64,000 nt of DNA from Cyclobacteriaceae bacterium (GTDB lineage Bacteria; Bacteroidota; Bacteroidia; Cytophagales; Cyclobacteriaceae). The notes below the pieces were generated by a model. It saw only the letters and a program-made list of their open reading frames with translations. It did not search any database and was not told where the DNA came from. Location of the stretch: positions 3,038,001 to 3,102,000 of the forward strand of contig JAHBUD010000001.1 in NCBI GenBank assembly GCA_019638255.1. Reading direction: 5' to 3'. A program made the translations under genes and the position numbers. Numbering within the stretch: position 1 is the first letter of the stretch; each line of letters opens with the position of its first letter. This document shows, one piece after another, positions 8,467 through 16,267 of this stretch.

Positions 8467-10401
8467 TCAATCATAAAACGACCAGTCGAATCCGAAATTA
8501 AGAACATTTACCACACCAGGATAAAAAGGTGTTGGAATGTCTCCAAAGCTGTTAAACGTTTTGAAAACATTGCTGTACTTTAAAAAAACTCTTCCTCGTA
8601 TAATCTTTGCATTGAGAAACACATCGGCTACCGGAAAATCAGGACTAGCGTAGTTCTGTTGTGTATAGAATTGCTGAATTACCGGATCATAACCATAAGG
8701 TGTATAGGCCGATTTCCAATGAAAATCTACACCAATTTGGAAATCAAAATTGCCATTAAACCAAATGTTTGCATAGGCTAACTGCGCATTAACAAAAAAC
8801 TCTGGCAATTGAATGGCATTGTCAGCATTCTCTAGAATTGATGCATAGATCAATTGGCCACTCAACGTAGTATTCTTTATCGGTGTAACGCGCATGGCTA
8901 CTTCAGGCAAAGCAAGGGTCTGAAATCCTGATGACTGCACCGGAAGAACAGTTTGATCAATACCGAAATCATCCTGTTTAAAAAATACGTAGTTCTGGAA
9001 TGTAGCCAACCGGATCCCCGGATAAATGGCGAGTCTTTTAGAACGGTAGATCAACTGACCGTTAAGTTCATTATACTGAATTGGACTGAAATTGTTAAAC
9101 CACTCATCATGGGCTCCCCGATAGGCTTGTTGTAAAAAGGAGGGACTGACAACAGATCGTTTTATGGCAGCATTGAACCACTTTGTGTTGATGGAACCTT
9201 CAAGTCGATAGCGGTCGTCCAGCATGGACTCCAATAATCCATTTACCTGCACAAGGGAATCTAGCTGGAGCCCAATTCTACCGCCAACGTAAAACTCAGC
9301 ACCCCTTACTGGTATAGATACGTCTTCATTCGCTACATACTTATACTGCATATCATAGTTACGCAATGCTACATAGCCATTGTAAAATAACTTCAATAAG
9401 TTTCCTTTTATCCCTGCTTCATTCCGTATAGTGTTGAATTTCGTATGATCTGCGGTGTATGCGCTATCCACCACCCGGGCATCAAAAAACAAATCCCCAA
9501 AGGGTTCATTTTCGAAGTCGTTATTGAATTCATATCGTCTTCGGTCACTATCAAACCGATGATACACCTGCAAAGCCTCAGCTACCTTGTACTGTTGATA
9601 AATATGGTAATTCCTGCCAAGCATATTGCTCTCGGCAAGGCTTAGCCATGGCTGTGCATTTTCCGCAAACAAATCGGACCAGGAAAAGCTATCTTCGGTT
9701 TTTACGCCCCCAAATTCATATACCCTGTGGTACATCCTGCGAAAGCTACCTATCGCGATGTAGGCACTATCCTTGCTGTGATAGCTCATGAAAACGTCAT
9801 ATGATTCACTGCGGACATTGCGATCCCCCCGCCCTCTTCGGGCAATCTGCTTGTCGCTGAAAATTCCATGGTAATTAAATCCGAAATTCCATCGGGGATT
9901 GATATTCCGGGCATAGGTTACATTGGTCAACGATCGGCCATTACCACCCAGAATGACGTTGAGATTAGAATAGGGCGAGCGTGTATTGTAGTGTTGAGGG
10001 GCAAAGTCATCCCAATAAAGGTCATACGCATCGAAACCTGAACTCACACCAATTACGGTGGGGACATCATCATAAATTTTCCGTGCGGCTGTTCCAATAT
10101 TCCCAAGATCCTGATAGAGATTCTTATAACGCTTGACAAACGAAAACCGATGAAAGTTTCTGATTATTGTATCAATCGGATAGGATACCCAACGATTGAA
10201 GAATATATCTTCTTCACTAAAAATACGTGAGGTGGTAGGGCCATAAATCTGCTTGGTAGAATCATCAATAATGGATGAACGCGTACGGGTCTCTATCTCC
10301 TCCTCTTCCTGCGCCATGAGTTGGAACGAGGCAATTAGAAAAATCAGGGTTACAGATAAAAACCTCAACGCACGCAAAAACAATTCGAGAAATGAATACA
10401 C
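8467..10401 (-). CDS. Putative outer-membrane porin of the Bacteroidota 'putative porin' family
   Basis: An outer-membrane beta-barrel protein of about 644 residues. An N-terminal signal peptide ends near IASFQLMAQ and is followed by an acidic EEEEIETR stretch. The body shows the alternating aromatic pattern of barrel strands (WNFGFNYHGIF, FEVYVGGRIGLQL-like segments) and ends in an aromatic residue pair (FDWSFYD) fitting a BAM signal. The reading frame stays open up to 10482, but that would overlap lpxK by 71 bases; I chose the GTG at 10399-10401, 10 bases after the lpxK stop codon, because it gives a normal signal peptide. Start choice is uncertain. Substrate unknown. lpxK and miaE flank it. 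Confidence 0.78.
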   Translation of the reverse strand: MYSFLELFLRALRFLSVTLIFLIASFQLMAQEEEEIETRTRSSIIDDSTKQIYGPTTSRIFSEEDIFFNRWVSYPIDTIIRNFHRFSFVKRYKNLYQDLGNIGTAARKIYDDVPTVIGVSSGFDAYDLYWDDFAPQHYNTRSPYSNLNVILGGNGRSLTNVTYARNINPRWNFGFNYHGIFSDKQIARRGRGDRNVRSESYDVFMSYHSKDSAYIAIGSFRRMYHRVYEFGGVKTEDSFSWSDLFAENAQPWLSLAESNMLGRNYHIYQQYKVAEALQVYHRFDSDRRRYEFNNDFENEPFGDLFFDARVVDSAYTADHTKFNTIRNEAGIKGNLLKLFYNGYVALRNYDMQYKYVANEDVSIPVRGAEFYVGGRIGLQLDSLVQVNGLLESMLDDRYRLEGSINTKWFNAAIKRSVVSPSFLQQAYRGAHDEWFNNFSPIQYNELNGQLIYRSKRLAIYPGIRLATFQNYVFFKQDDFGIDQTVLPVQSSGFQTLALPEVAMRVTPIKNTTLSGQLIYASILENADNAIQLPEFFVNAQLAYANIWFNGNFDFQIGVDFHWKSAYTPYGYDPVIQQFYTQQNYASPDFPVADVFLNAKIIRGRVFLKYSNVFKTFNSFGDIPTPFYPGVVNVLNFGFDWSFYD

Positions 10402-10411
10402 AATTGAAAGT

Positions 10412-11452
10412 CTAGTGTGAATTAACAAAATCGCGAAGAAGCATATCAAAATCCTTACCATTCCCGATGAATTCCATCTCAATGGGCAAATAAAATACAG
10501 GTAGTCGGGAGGTTAGCTCCAGTAACTCGGCAGATTCGAGTTTCATTCTATCCTTTTCGGTTGTAATAATACAAACCTCCCCGTGTTTATACTGATTAAC
10601 GAGCTTCTCCCACCCCGCAACATCCGATTGGGTGTAGTAATAGTGATCACGGTATTCCAAATGCCTCATCAGGGCAAAGTTCCTTTCTATGTATTCTTTT
10701 ATCGGCTCAGCCAGCGCGATTCCTGTGACCAGAATGATCTGTGTTGAAAAGGGTTTATCATTACCCTGAAGCGGTTGCGGCTCGCCATAACGTATGGTAG
10801 AAAAAAATACCGGCTTTTCGGTATAGGTTTTCACCTCATTGGTGATTATCATTTTCTCATTTTCGCTCAGCTTTGCCGGGCATTTGGTGATGATGATAAC
10901 ATCTGCCCGCGAAGCTCCTTCAGGTCCTTCACGCAATCTCCCTAATGGCAGCACATGATCGTTGTAAAAGGGATTGTGGTATTCAGATAACAAAATTGAA
11001 AATCCGGGCTTTACCCTGCGATGCTGGAAGGCATCATCCAGTAAAACAACCTGCACTTCCGGCATACGATCAAGTATCTGAGGAATAGCCAATGCCCGAT
11101 CCTCCCCTACAGCTACCGTCACTGATGCTCCATATTTCTTGTAGAGCTGAAACGGCTCATCGCCCATTGTTTTTGCTGTTTCATCTGCAGACGCAAGCCG
11201 AAAGCCCTTTGTTTTTCTTCCGTAACCACGACTTAGTGTTGCCAGTTTATTCGAATTGCGCAGTAGCCGGATGAGGTATTCCACCATTGGGGTTTTGCCT
11301 GTTCCGCCAACCGCCAGGTTACCGATGCCGATAACCGGGATCGTGAAGGATACAGAGGGCTTAAGCTCAAGGTCGTAGAGCCGGTTACGGATGTTCATGA
11401 CAACATCGTAAACCATCGCAAAGGGCCACAGCAAAAGCCTCAAAACAACCAT
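10412..11452 (-). CDS. lpxK: Tetraacyldisaccharide 4'-kinase LpxK
   Basis: A 346-residue lipid A kinase that phosphorylates the 4' position of the tetraacyl disaccharide at the inner membrane, a late step of the Raetz pathway. The N-terminus has the membrane-associated helix (LWPFAMVYDVVMNIRN), followed by the P-loop GNLAVGGTGKTPMVEYL (about residues 43-60) and the LSRGYGRKTKGF segment. The conserved ADE, GDEPFQL and LDDAFQHRRV motifs follow, and a C-terminal half carries TTEKDRMKL. Length is typical. It heads the minus-strand lpxK-porin-miaE group and is divergent from the Nif3 gene. Confidence 0.95.
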   Translation of the reverse strand: MVVLRLLLWPFAMVYDVVMNIRNRLYDLELKPSVSFTIPVIGIGNLAVGGTGKTPMVEYLIRLLRNSNKLATLSRGYGRKTKGFRLASADETAKTMGDEPFQLYKKYGASVTVAVGEDRALAIPQILDRMPEVQVVLLDDAFQHRRVKPGFSILLSEYHNPFYNDHVLPLGRLREGPEGASRADVIIITKCPAKLSENEKMIITNEVKTYTEKPVFFSTIRYGEPQPLQGNDKPFSTQIILVTGIALAEPIKEYIERNFALMRHLEYRDHYYYTQSDVAGWEKLVNQYKHGEVCIITTEKDRMKLESAELLELTSRLPVFYLPIEMEFIGNGKDFDMLLRDFVNSH

Positions 11453-11460
11453 GAATAGTG

Positions 11461-11468
11461 TAGCTTTG
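11461..11468 (+). promoter_or_regulatory. Candidate -7 promoter element for the Nif3 gene
   Basis: TAGCTTTG fits TAnnTTTG exactly and lies 38 bases before the ATG at 11507. No good -33 TTTG is visible upstream, where the lpxK start codon begins. Support is from the motif and position only. Confidence 0.45.
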
Positions 11469-11506
11469 TTTGATAAAAATCAAAAGTACGATTAACTCCT
11501 TGATTC

Positions 11507-12607
11507 ATGAAAGTAGCTGATGTGACCCGGTTTCTCGAATCCCTTGCTCCGCGTGCGTATCAGGAGTCGTATGATAATTCAGGCCTGCTAACCGGAAGTC
11601 CAAACCAGGAAGTAACCGGCATATTGGTTACGTTGGACTGTATTGAAGCGGTGGTCGATGAAGCCATTCAGCGCCAGTGCAACATGATAGTAGCGCATCA
11701 TCCGATCATTTTCAAAGGACTAAAGAAAATTACCGGAAGCAACTACGTTGAACGGACTGTACTGAAGGCCATCAAAAATGATATCGCCATTTATGCTATC
11801 CATACCAACCTGGATAATGTACATACCGGTGTGAATAAAAAAATTGCTGAGCGGTTAGGTCTTCAAAAGGTGAAAGTTTTATCGCCAAAATCACAAACAT
11901 TAACCAAACTGGTAACCTTTGCTCCAACTGCGCACGCCAATGCAGTATTGGATGCACTTTACGAAGCCGGTGCCGGGCAAATCGGGAATTATAAAAATTG
12001 CAGCTTTCAGGTAAACGGTACGGGTACCTTCATGCCAAACGATCAGGCAACACCTCACATCGGCCAGGCCAATACGCAAGAATCGGTTAGTGAATTGCGG
12101 GTTGAAGTTATTTTACCTACCCATGTTGAAGCACGAATCATAAGCGCACTGAAAAAGGCACACCCCTACGAAGAGGTTGCCTACTACCTGACTTCATTGG
12201 TGAATGAAAATCAGGAAGTTGGTTCCGGTATGATCGGTGAACTGGAAACTGAAATGCTTCCAGAAGCCTTTCTTAGCCATGTTAAGGCCTGTATGAATAC
12301 CCCGGTTATTCGGCATACGGTACCTCCTGAAAGGCCTATCCGCTCGGTTGCCCTCTGTGGGGGTTCTGGCAGTTTTCTGCTTCCAGAGGCTATCCGGCAA
12401 GGCGCCCAGGCCTTTATTTCAGCTGATTTCAAATACCATGAGTTCTTTGATGCTGATAATCAGATCATTATAGCAGATATCGGGCACTACGAAAGCGAAG
12501 CTTTTACGAAAGATTTACTGACCGATATTTTGAAAGAAAAATTTCCTACTTTTGCAGTCAATTTTTCCGGAACTAGCACAAATCCAGTACGTTATCTTAT
12601 AGATTAA
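11507..12607 (+). CDS. Nif3-like dinuclear metal center protein
   Basis: A 366-residue member of the Nif3/YbgI/YqfO family (often labelled GTP cyclohydrolase I type 2). Metal ligands are visible in VAHHPIIFKGLK (His-His near residue 65) and in the C-terminal ADIGHYESEAFT (His and Glu). The long form has a PII/CutA-like insert (about residues 125-235, with THVEARIISALKKAHPYEEVAYYL), as in YqfO. Members form hexameric toroids; the physiological reaction is not settled, so no enzymatic name is given. The next gene, a coiled-coil protein, starts 8 bases downstream, a pairing common in Bacteroidota. Confidence 0.92.
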   Translation: MKVADVTRFLESLAPRAYQESYDNSGLLTGSPNQEVTGILVTLDCIEAVVDEAIQRQCNMIVAHHPIIFKGLKKITGSNYVERTVLKAIKNDIAIYAIHTNLDNVHTGVNKKIAERLGLQKVKVLSPKSQTLTKLVTFAPTAHANAVLDALYEAGAGQIGNYKNCSFQVNGTGTFMPNDQATPHIGQANTQESVSELRVEVILPTHVEARIISALKKAHPYEEVAYYLTSLVNENQEVGSGMIGELETEMLPEAFLSHVKACMNTPVIRHTVPPERPIRSVALCGGSGSFLLPEAIRQGAQAFISADFKYHEFFDADNQIIIADIGHYESEAFTKDLLTDILKEKFPTFAVNFSGTSTNPVRYLID

Positions 12608-12615
12608 AATACTAA

Positions 12616-13422
12616 ATGGAAACTCAGACCGTAGCACAGAAACTTGAAGCACTTGTTAAACTGCAAACCATCGACAGCAAATTAGACGAACTGATAAAAT
12701 TAAGGGGTGATCTGCCCGATGAAGTCCAGGATCTGGAAGATGAAATGGCCGGATATAACACCCGCCTTCAGCGCCACGAAGGTGAGTTAAAAGAAATCGA
12801 AGAAGGTATTAAGAAAAGTAAGGAGGGCATTAAAGAAGCTGAAAAGCTGATTAAGAAATATGCCGAGCAGCAAAAGAATGTGCGAAATAATCGCGAATTC
12901 GATGCCATTACCAAAGAAGTTGAATTGCAGGAACTTGAAATTCAGATCTGCGAAAAGCGAATTAAAGAGGGTAAGGAATTAACCCAGGCAAAGAAAGATG
13001 AAATCACAAAAACAGAGGCCTTGATTTCCGAGCGCGGTGAGCACCTCAACATCAAGAAAAAAGAGCTTGACGGAATTTTAGCCGAAAGTGAAGAAGAAGA
13101 AAAAAGATTACTGGCTGAACGCGAAAAAGCGATTAAGAAAATTGAAGATAAAACCCTATTAAAATATTACGAACGTCTGCGCGGTAGCTTATCCAACGGA
13201 TTAGCCGTTGTGCGTGTGGTGAGGGGCGCAGCAGAAGGATGTAATATAGTAATCCCACCGCAAAAGATTGCCGAAATCCGTGAGAAGAAAAAAATTGTGA
13301 TTGATGAGCATTCAGGTCGTATCTTAGCCGATGTTGATATGGATTCACTGGATGACAGCGACAAGCCCAAGAAAGCAGGTGCACCCGCAACCCCGGTGCG
13401 TAGAAGAAAAGCAGTCGGATAA
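12616..13422 (+). CDS. Coiled-coil protein with degenerate C4 zinc ribbon (zf-RING_7 family)
   Basis: A 268-residue protein. Residues about 10-185 form a long charged antiparallel coiled coil (many EELKEIEEGIKKSKEG-type heptads). The C-terminal domain corresponds to the zf-RING_7 (CT398-like) zinc ribbon, recognised by IPPQ and GRIL. In that family four cysteines bind zinc (CxxC before the PPQ and CxxCGR). Here only one cysteine remains (EGCNIVIPPQ), and the second pair reads DEHSGR, so the zinc site is apparently lost. The tail is basic with SDDSDKPKK and RRRK. It is probably cotranscribed with the Nif3 gene. Exact function unknown, possibly nucleic-acid or protein binding. Confidence 0.85.
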   Translation: METQTVAQKLEALVKLQTIDSKLDELIKLRGDLPDEVQDLEDEMAGYNTRLQRHEGELKEIEEGIKKSKEGIKEAEKLIKKYAEQQKNVRNNREFDAITKEVELQELEIQICEKRIKEGKELTQAKKDEITKTEALISERGEHLNIKKKELDGILAESEEEEKRLLAEREKAIKKIEDKTLLKYYERLRGSLSNGLAVVRVVRGAAEGCNIVIPPQKIAEIREKKKIVIDEHSGRILADVDMDSLDDSDKPKKAGAPATPVRRRKAVG

Positions 13423-13429
13423 AACCCTA

Positions 13430-14908
13430 CTGATACTATCCAAAAAGGCAGTCCTTTTGGGCTGCCTTTTTTTATGGCTAAGCACCGCGCTTCAAGCACA
13501 AAAAAATTCATGGCTAAGCGATGAACCCTATTCAAGTGCATACCAGCTTTGCCTGAAGCTGATGCTGGATGAGAGCCGGGAGCAAATTCAATTGTCAGAA
13601 CAACCCAAAGCGATTTACATCAGTGCGATGGCCGATATGCTGGAATTGCTTATCACCGAAGATGCTTCGCTTTTTCCTGCAGCCGAAAAACGATACGAAA
13701 AACGAGTCGAGATCCTAAAACAAATTAGTCCCGTTACAGACGAGAGTCTATTTGTGTTGGCTGAACTTCGGCTTCAATGGGCATTTATTTACCTTAAGTT
13801 TGGTCACGATTTTTCTTCCGCCTGGAATATTCGACAGGCACACCTGGTGGCACAGGAATGCCTCCGGAAGTACCCCAACTTCATCCCGATTAATAAAACT
13901 TCCGGCATACTGGAGATTATGATTGGCTCCGTACCGGAAAAGTATCAGTGGATATTGAACCTTTTAGGAATGAAAGGGTCAGTTGAAACAGGTTTTGTGC
14001 AACTCGCCATCGTTCAGGATAAAGAAGAATCATTGCGTTTCGAAGCCGATCTGCTTTATCATCTCATCGAAGGATTTGTGTTACAGCAAACCGATTCGGC
14101 ATTAACTGCTCTTGAAAACATGCATAGGCTAAATCCGGATAATAAGCTTATCCTGTTTTTAGGGGCATCGCTGGCTATTAAAAATTCATTCAGCGAAATG
14201 GCTATGATTTTACTGGAGAAACTGAAGACTCATAAAGATGGGCTTGCAATCTACTATGCCGATTATCTGCTGGGTGAAGTTTACCTCCATCAAGGCAACT
14301 ACTCAAAATCAATACAGGCATACAAAAGCTTTATCAAATATTACAAAGGCAGTAATTACATTAAGGATGCCTACTACAAAACAGGCCTTGCCTACTGGCT
14401 GAACATTATGCCCGATCAGGCTCAGGTTCATTTTGAACTGGCTGAGAAAAATGGAAAAGAAGTTACAGAGGCAGACAAATACGCTTCAAGGAGTTTAGCA
14501 GAAAGAGATTTTACAAATATCAAATTAACCAAAGTCCGGTACAGCATTGATGGCGGCTATTATGATGAAGCCGTTCGCATTTTAAAAACACTCAAAAAAG
14601 AAGAGCTGGTATCAAGACGCGAGTTAACCGAATACAACTACCGGTTTGCAAGGCTTTACCACAAAACCACTCACTTGAGTGACGCTAAAAAGTTCTATAG
14701 CTCAACAATAGAACTTAACGGGACGGAAAGCTGGTATTTTGCACCCAACGCCTGCCTGCAACTGGGCTATATATTTAGGGATGAAGGGAATATCGAGGAA
14801 GCAAAAATCTATTTTACCAAAGCCCTGAGCTATAAAAAACATGCTTACAAAAACAGTATAGACAGTAAAGCTAAATCAGCGCTCGCTCAATTAAAGAAAT
14901 ATAAGTAA
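13430..14908 (+). CDS. Exported TPR-type protein
   Basis: About 492 residues. An evident signal peptide (KKAVLLGCLFLWLSTALQAQ) is followed by helical repeats; clear TPR-like units occur near LLGEVYLHQGNYSKSIQAYKSF-type sequence, at TGLAYWLNIMPDQAQVHFELA, and at the C-terminus (LQLGYIFRDEGNIEEAKIYF). No ATG precedes the signal peptide within the gap. The ATGs in frame (13331, 13352) lie inside the upstream gene and would put 30 polar residues before the signal, so I chose the CTG at 13430 as a likely non-ATG start, with low confidence. The terminator hairpin at 13442 covers the signal-peptide codons. Probably a periplasmic or surface scaffold; role unknown. Confidence 0.7.
   Translation: MILSKKAVLLGCLFLWLSTALQAQKNSWLSDEPYSSAYQLCLKLMLDESREQIQLSEQPKAIYISAMADMLELLITEDASLFPAAEKRYEKRVEILKQISPVTDESLFVLAELRLQWAFIYLKFGHDFSSAWNIRQAHLVAQECLRKYPNFIPINKTSGILEIMIGSVPEKYQWILNLLGMKGSVETGFVQLAIVQDKEESLRFEADLLYHLIEGFVLQQTDSALTALENMHRLNPDNKLILFLGASLAIKNSFSEMAMILLEKLKTHKDGLAIYYADYLLGEVYLHQGNYSKSIQAYKSFIKYYKGSNYIKDAYYKTGLAYWLNIMPDQAQVHFELAEKNGKEVTEADKYASRSLAERDFTNIKLTKVRYSIDGGYYDEAVRILKTLKKEELVSRRELTEYNYRFARLYHKTTHLSDAKKFYSSTIELNGTESWYFAPNACLQLGYIFRDEGNIEEAKIYFTKALSYKKHAYKNSIDSKAKSALAQLKKYK
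13442..13473 (+). terminator. Intrinsic terminator after the zinc-ribbon gene, inside the next reading frame
   Basis: AAAAAGGCAG (13442-13451) pairs perfectly with CTGCCTTTTT (13462-13471), with a further CC/GG pair around a TTTT loop, and the run of T continues to 13473. It starts 20 bases after the stop codon of the zinc-ribbon gene, the classical place for a terminator. It also lies inside the signal-peptide coding part of the downstream TPR protein. Confidence 0.8.
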
Positions 14909-14976
14909 AAGCTACACGAATGAAAACTTCATAGGTTGTCAAATTTCCCTTCCATAGTTTCGCCCAAGGATAGTTT

Positions 14977-15057
14977 TTAAAGGTTAAGTTCTACAGTAAT
15001 GCGTGTTCCTTTTTTACCGGTTTCCCCATCATGACCATAGGGTTTATCTCGATCCGA
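14977..15057 (-). pseudogene. Remnant of a histidine kinase C-terminus
   Basis: On the minus strand a 26-codon open stretch ends at a TAA (14977-14979) and reads DKPYGHDGETGKKGTRIT followed by VELNL. This matches the end of HATPase domains in Bacteroidota sensor kinases, where a glycine-rich G-x-x-G-x-x-G-T segment is followed by a short beta strand. It is closed upstream by an in-frame stop at 15058-15060, and nothing upstream continues the domain. It therefore looks like the tail of a deleted kinase gene. Family identification is from memory of such C-termini. Confidence 0.5.
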
Positions 15058-15090
15058 TTATATGTATTTCCATACCTAACTGGCGTTGTG

Positions 15091-15109
15091 AAAAAAAAAA
15101 AAAAAAAAA
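15091..15109. repeat. Homopolymer A(19) tract
   Basis: Nineteen consecutive A residues on the plus strand (T19 on the minus strand). It lies 7 bases beyond the stop codon of the minus-strand phosphatase gene. A short hairpin CTTCA/TGAAG (15115-15119 and 15126-15130) overlaps that stop codon, so on the minus strand the order is hairpin, five bases, long T run, which could act as an intrinsic terminator. The rest of the 208-base gap holds only the kinase remnant. Confidence 0.7.
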
Positions 15110-15116
15110 CGCAACT

Positions 15117-15758
15117 TCAAACCACTGAAGACACTTGCTTCAACTCAGCCAGGTGTGTTGTGTCGTTGTAGCGCTCAATAGAAAACATTGAGCCGGTGAA
15201 GTTCACCAAATAGAGACAAACATTTTCATGTTCAAACATATCCATGCTTTTCAAAGGGTAGTTGAGCAAATGACAAAGTAATATCCGGATTGCCCGACCA
15301 TGCATGCAGATCAATACCGTGCTTTCGTGGGTTTGTTTCATGATGTGATCAACCGCAGGCTTCATCCGGATCAACACCTCTTCTGGACTTTCTCCTCCCT
15401 CTATCCTGAGGTTAGTTTCACCTATGCGCCAGCGCTCAAGCATATGATGATAGTAAGCATCCTCATCGGGGGTAATAGGCTGCCCTTCTTTCTTTCCCCA
15501 TGAAATCTCGTTTAAGCCGGCAAGTTTTTCATGCGGGATACCCGCGTCAATAAAATGCGTTACGGACTCAATGGTGCGTTTTAGAACCGAGGTGTAAACT
15601 TTATCGAATGCCACCTGTTTATACGTACGAAAAAATGCCTTTGCCTGAGCCTTTCCAAAATCGTTCAGACTGCTATCTACTCCACTACCTTGAACAATCC
15701 CGCGGAGGTTGAAATCGGTCTGTCCGTGCCGAACAATGTATATTTTTTTCGTGTTCAA
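15117..15758 (-). CDS. Histidine phosphatase family protein (phosphoglycerate mutase-like)
   Basis: A 213-residue cytosolic phosphatase of the branch-1 histidine phosphatase superfamily. The catalytic IVRHGQTDFNLRGIVQG motif lies at residues 7-23, with Arg8 and phospho-accepting His9. The second histidine is in CMHGRAIRILLCHLL, and a conserved acidic residue occurs near NEISWGKKEG. It resembles broad-specificity phosphatases and CobC/GpmB-type enzymes more than the glycolytic mutase. It is divergent from the men operon, with about 80 bases between start codons. Substrate unknown. Confidence 0.9.
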   Translation of the reverse strand: MNTKKIYIVRHGQTDFNLRGIVQGSGVDSSLNDFGKAQAKAFFRTYKQVAFDKVYTSVLKRTIESVTHFIDAGIPHEKLAGLNEISWGKKEGQPITPDEDAYYHHMLERWRIGETNLRIEGGESPEEVLIRMKPAVDHIMKQTHESTVLICMHGRAIRILLCHLLNYPLKSMDMFEHENVCLYLVNFTGSMFSIERYNDTTHLAELKQVSSVV

Positions 15759-15839
15759 TTTGTATCTATTTTGGCCTCGTTTTTAGGAAACTGCCGCAAA
15801 AATAGAAAAAGATCACCTAACCACGTACAGCACGCGCGA

Positions 15840-16265
15840 ATGCCCTTATTTAACCAAAACGTAACAACAGATGCCTTAAATAAAATGTCAAACCGCACCA
15901 TGGTTGAGCACTTAGGCATTGTCTTTACTGCCGTGGGTGATGACTTTATTCAGGCCACCATGCCGGTGGATCATCGCACGCATCAACCTTACGGTATGCT
16001 GCACGGTGGAGCATCCGTTGCCCTGGCCGAAACGTTGGGCAGTGTGGCTGCTCACTGCTGTGTTGATACCAACACGCAATACTGTGTTGGCCTGGACATT
16101 AATGCCAACCACATTAAAAGTATTCGTGAAGGAATGGTAACCGGAACAACAAAACCCATTCATATTGGCAAGCGAACCCATGTTTGGGAGATCCGGATTG
16201 TGAATCAGAGCAATGAATTGATTTGCATCAGCCGCATCACCATGGCCGTAATTGATAAGCGATAG
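15840..16265 (+). CDS. menI: Hotdog-fold thioesterase, likely 1,4-dihydroxy-2-naphthoyl-CoA hydrolase
   Basis: A 141-residue hotdog thioesterase closely resembling E. coli YdiI/MenI: N-terminal DALNKMSNRTMVEHLGI, the active-site segment PYGMLHGGASVALAETLGS with Glu64 and His55, then GLDINANHIKS and the PIHIGKRTHVW segment. It would release 1,4-dihydroxy-2-naphthoate from its CoA ester in menaquinone synthesis. The ATG at 15840 was chosen because the open frame upstream runs antisense through the phosphatase gene. The next gene, menF, starts 2 bases after the stop codon, which supports the menaquinone role. Confidence 0.88.
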   Translation: MPLFNQNVTTDALNKMSNRTMVEHLGIVFTAVGDDFIQATMPVDHRTHQPYGMLHGGASVALAETLGSVAAHCCVDTNTQYCVGLDINANHIKSIREGMVTGTTKPIHIGKRTHVWEIRIVNQSNELICISRITMAVIDKR

Positions 16266-16267
16266 CG

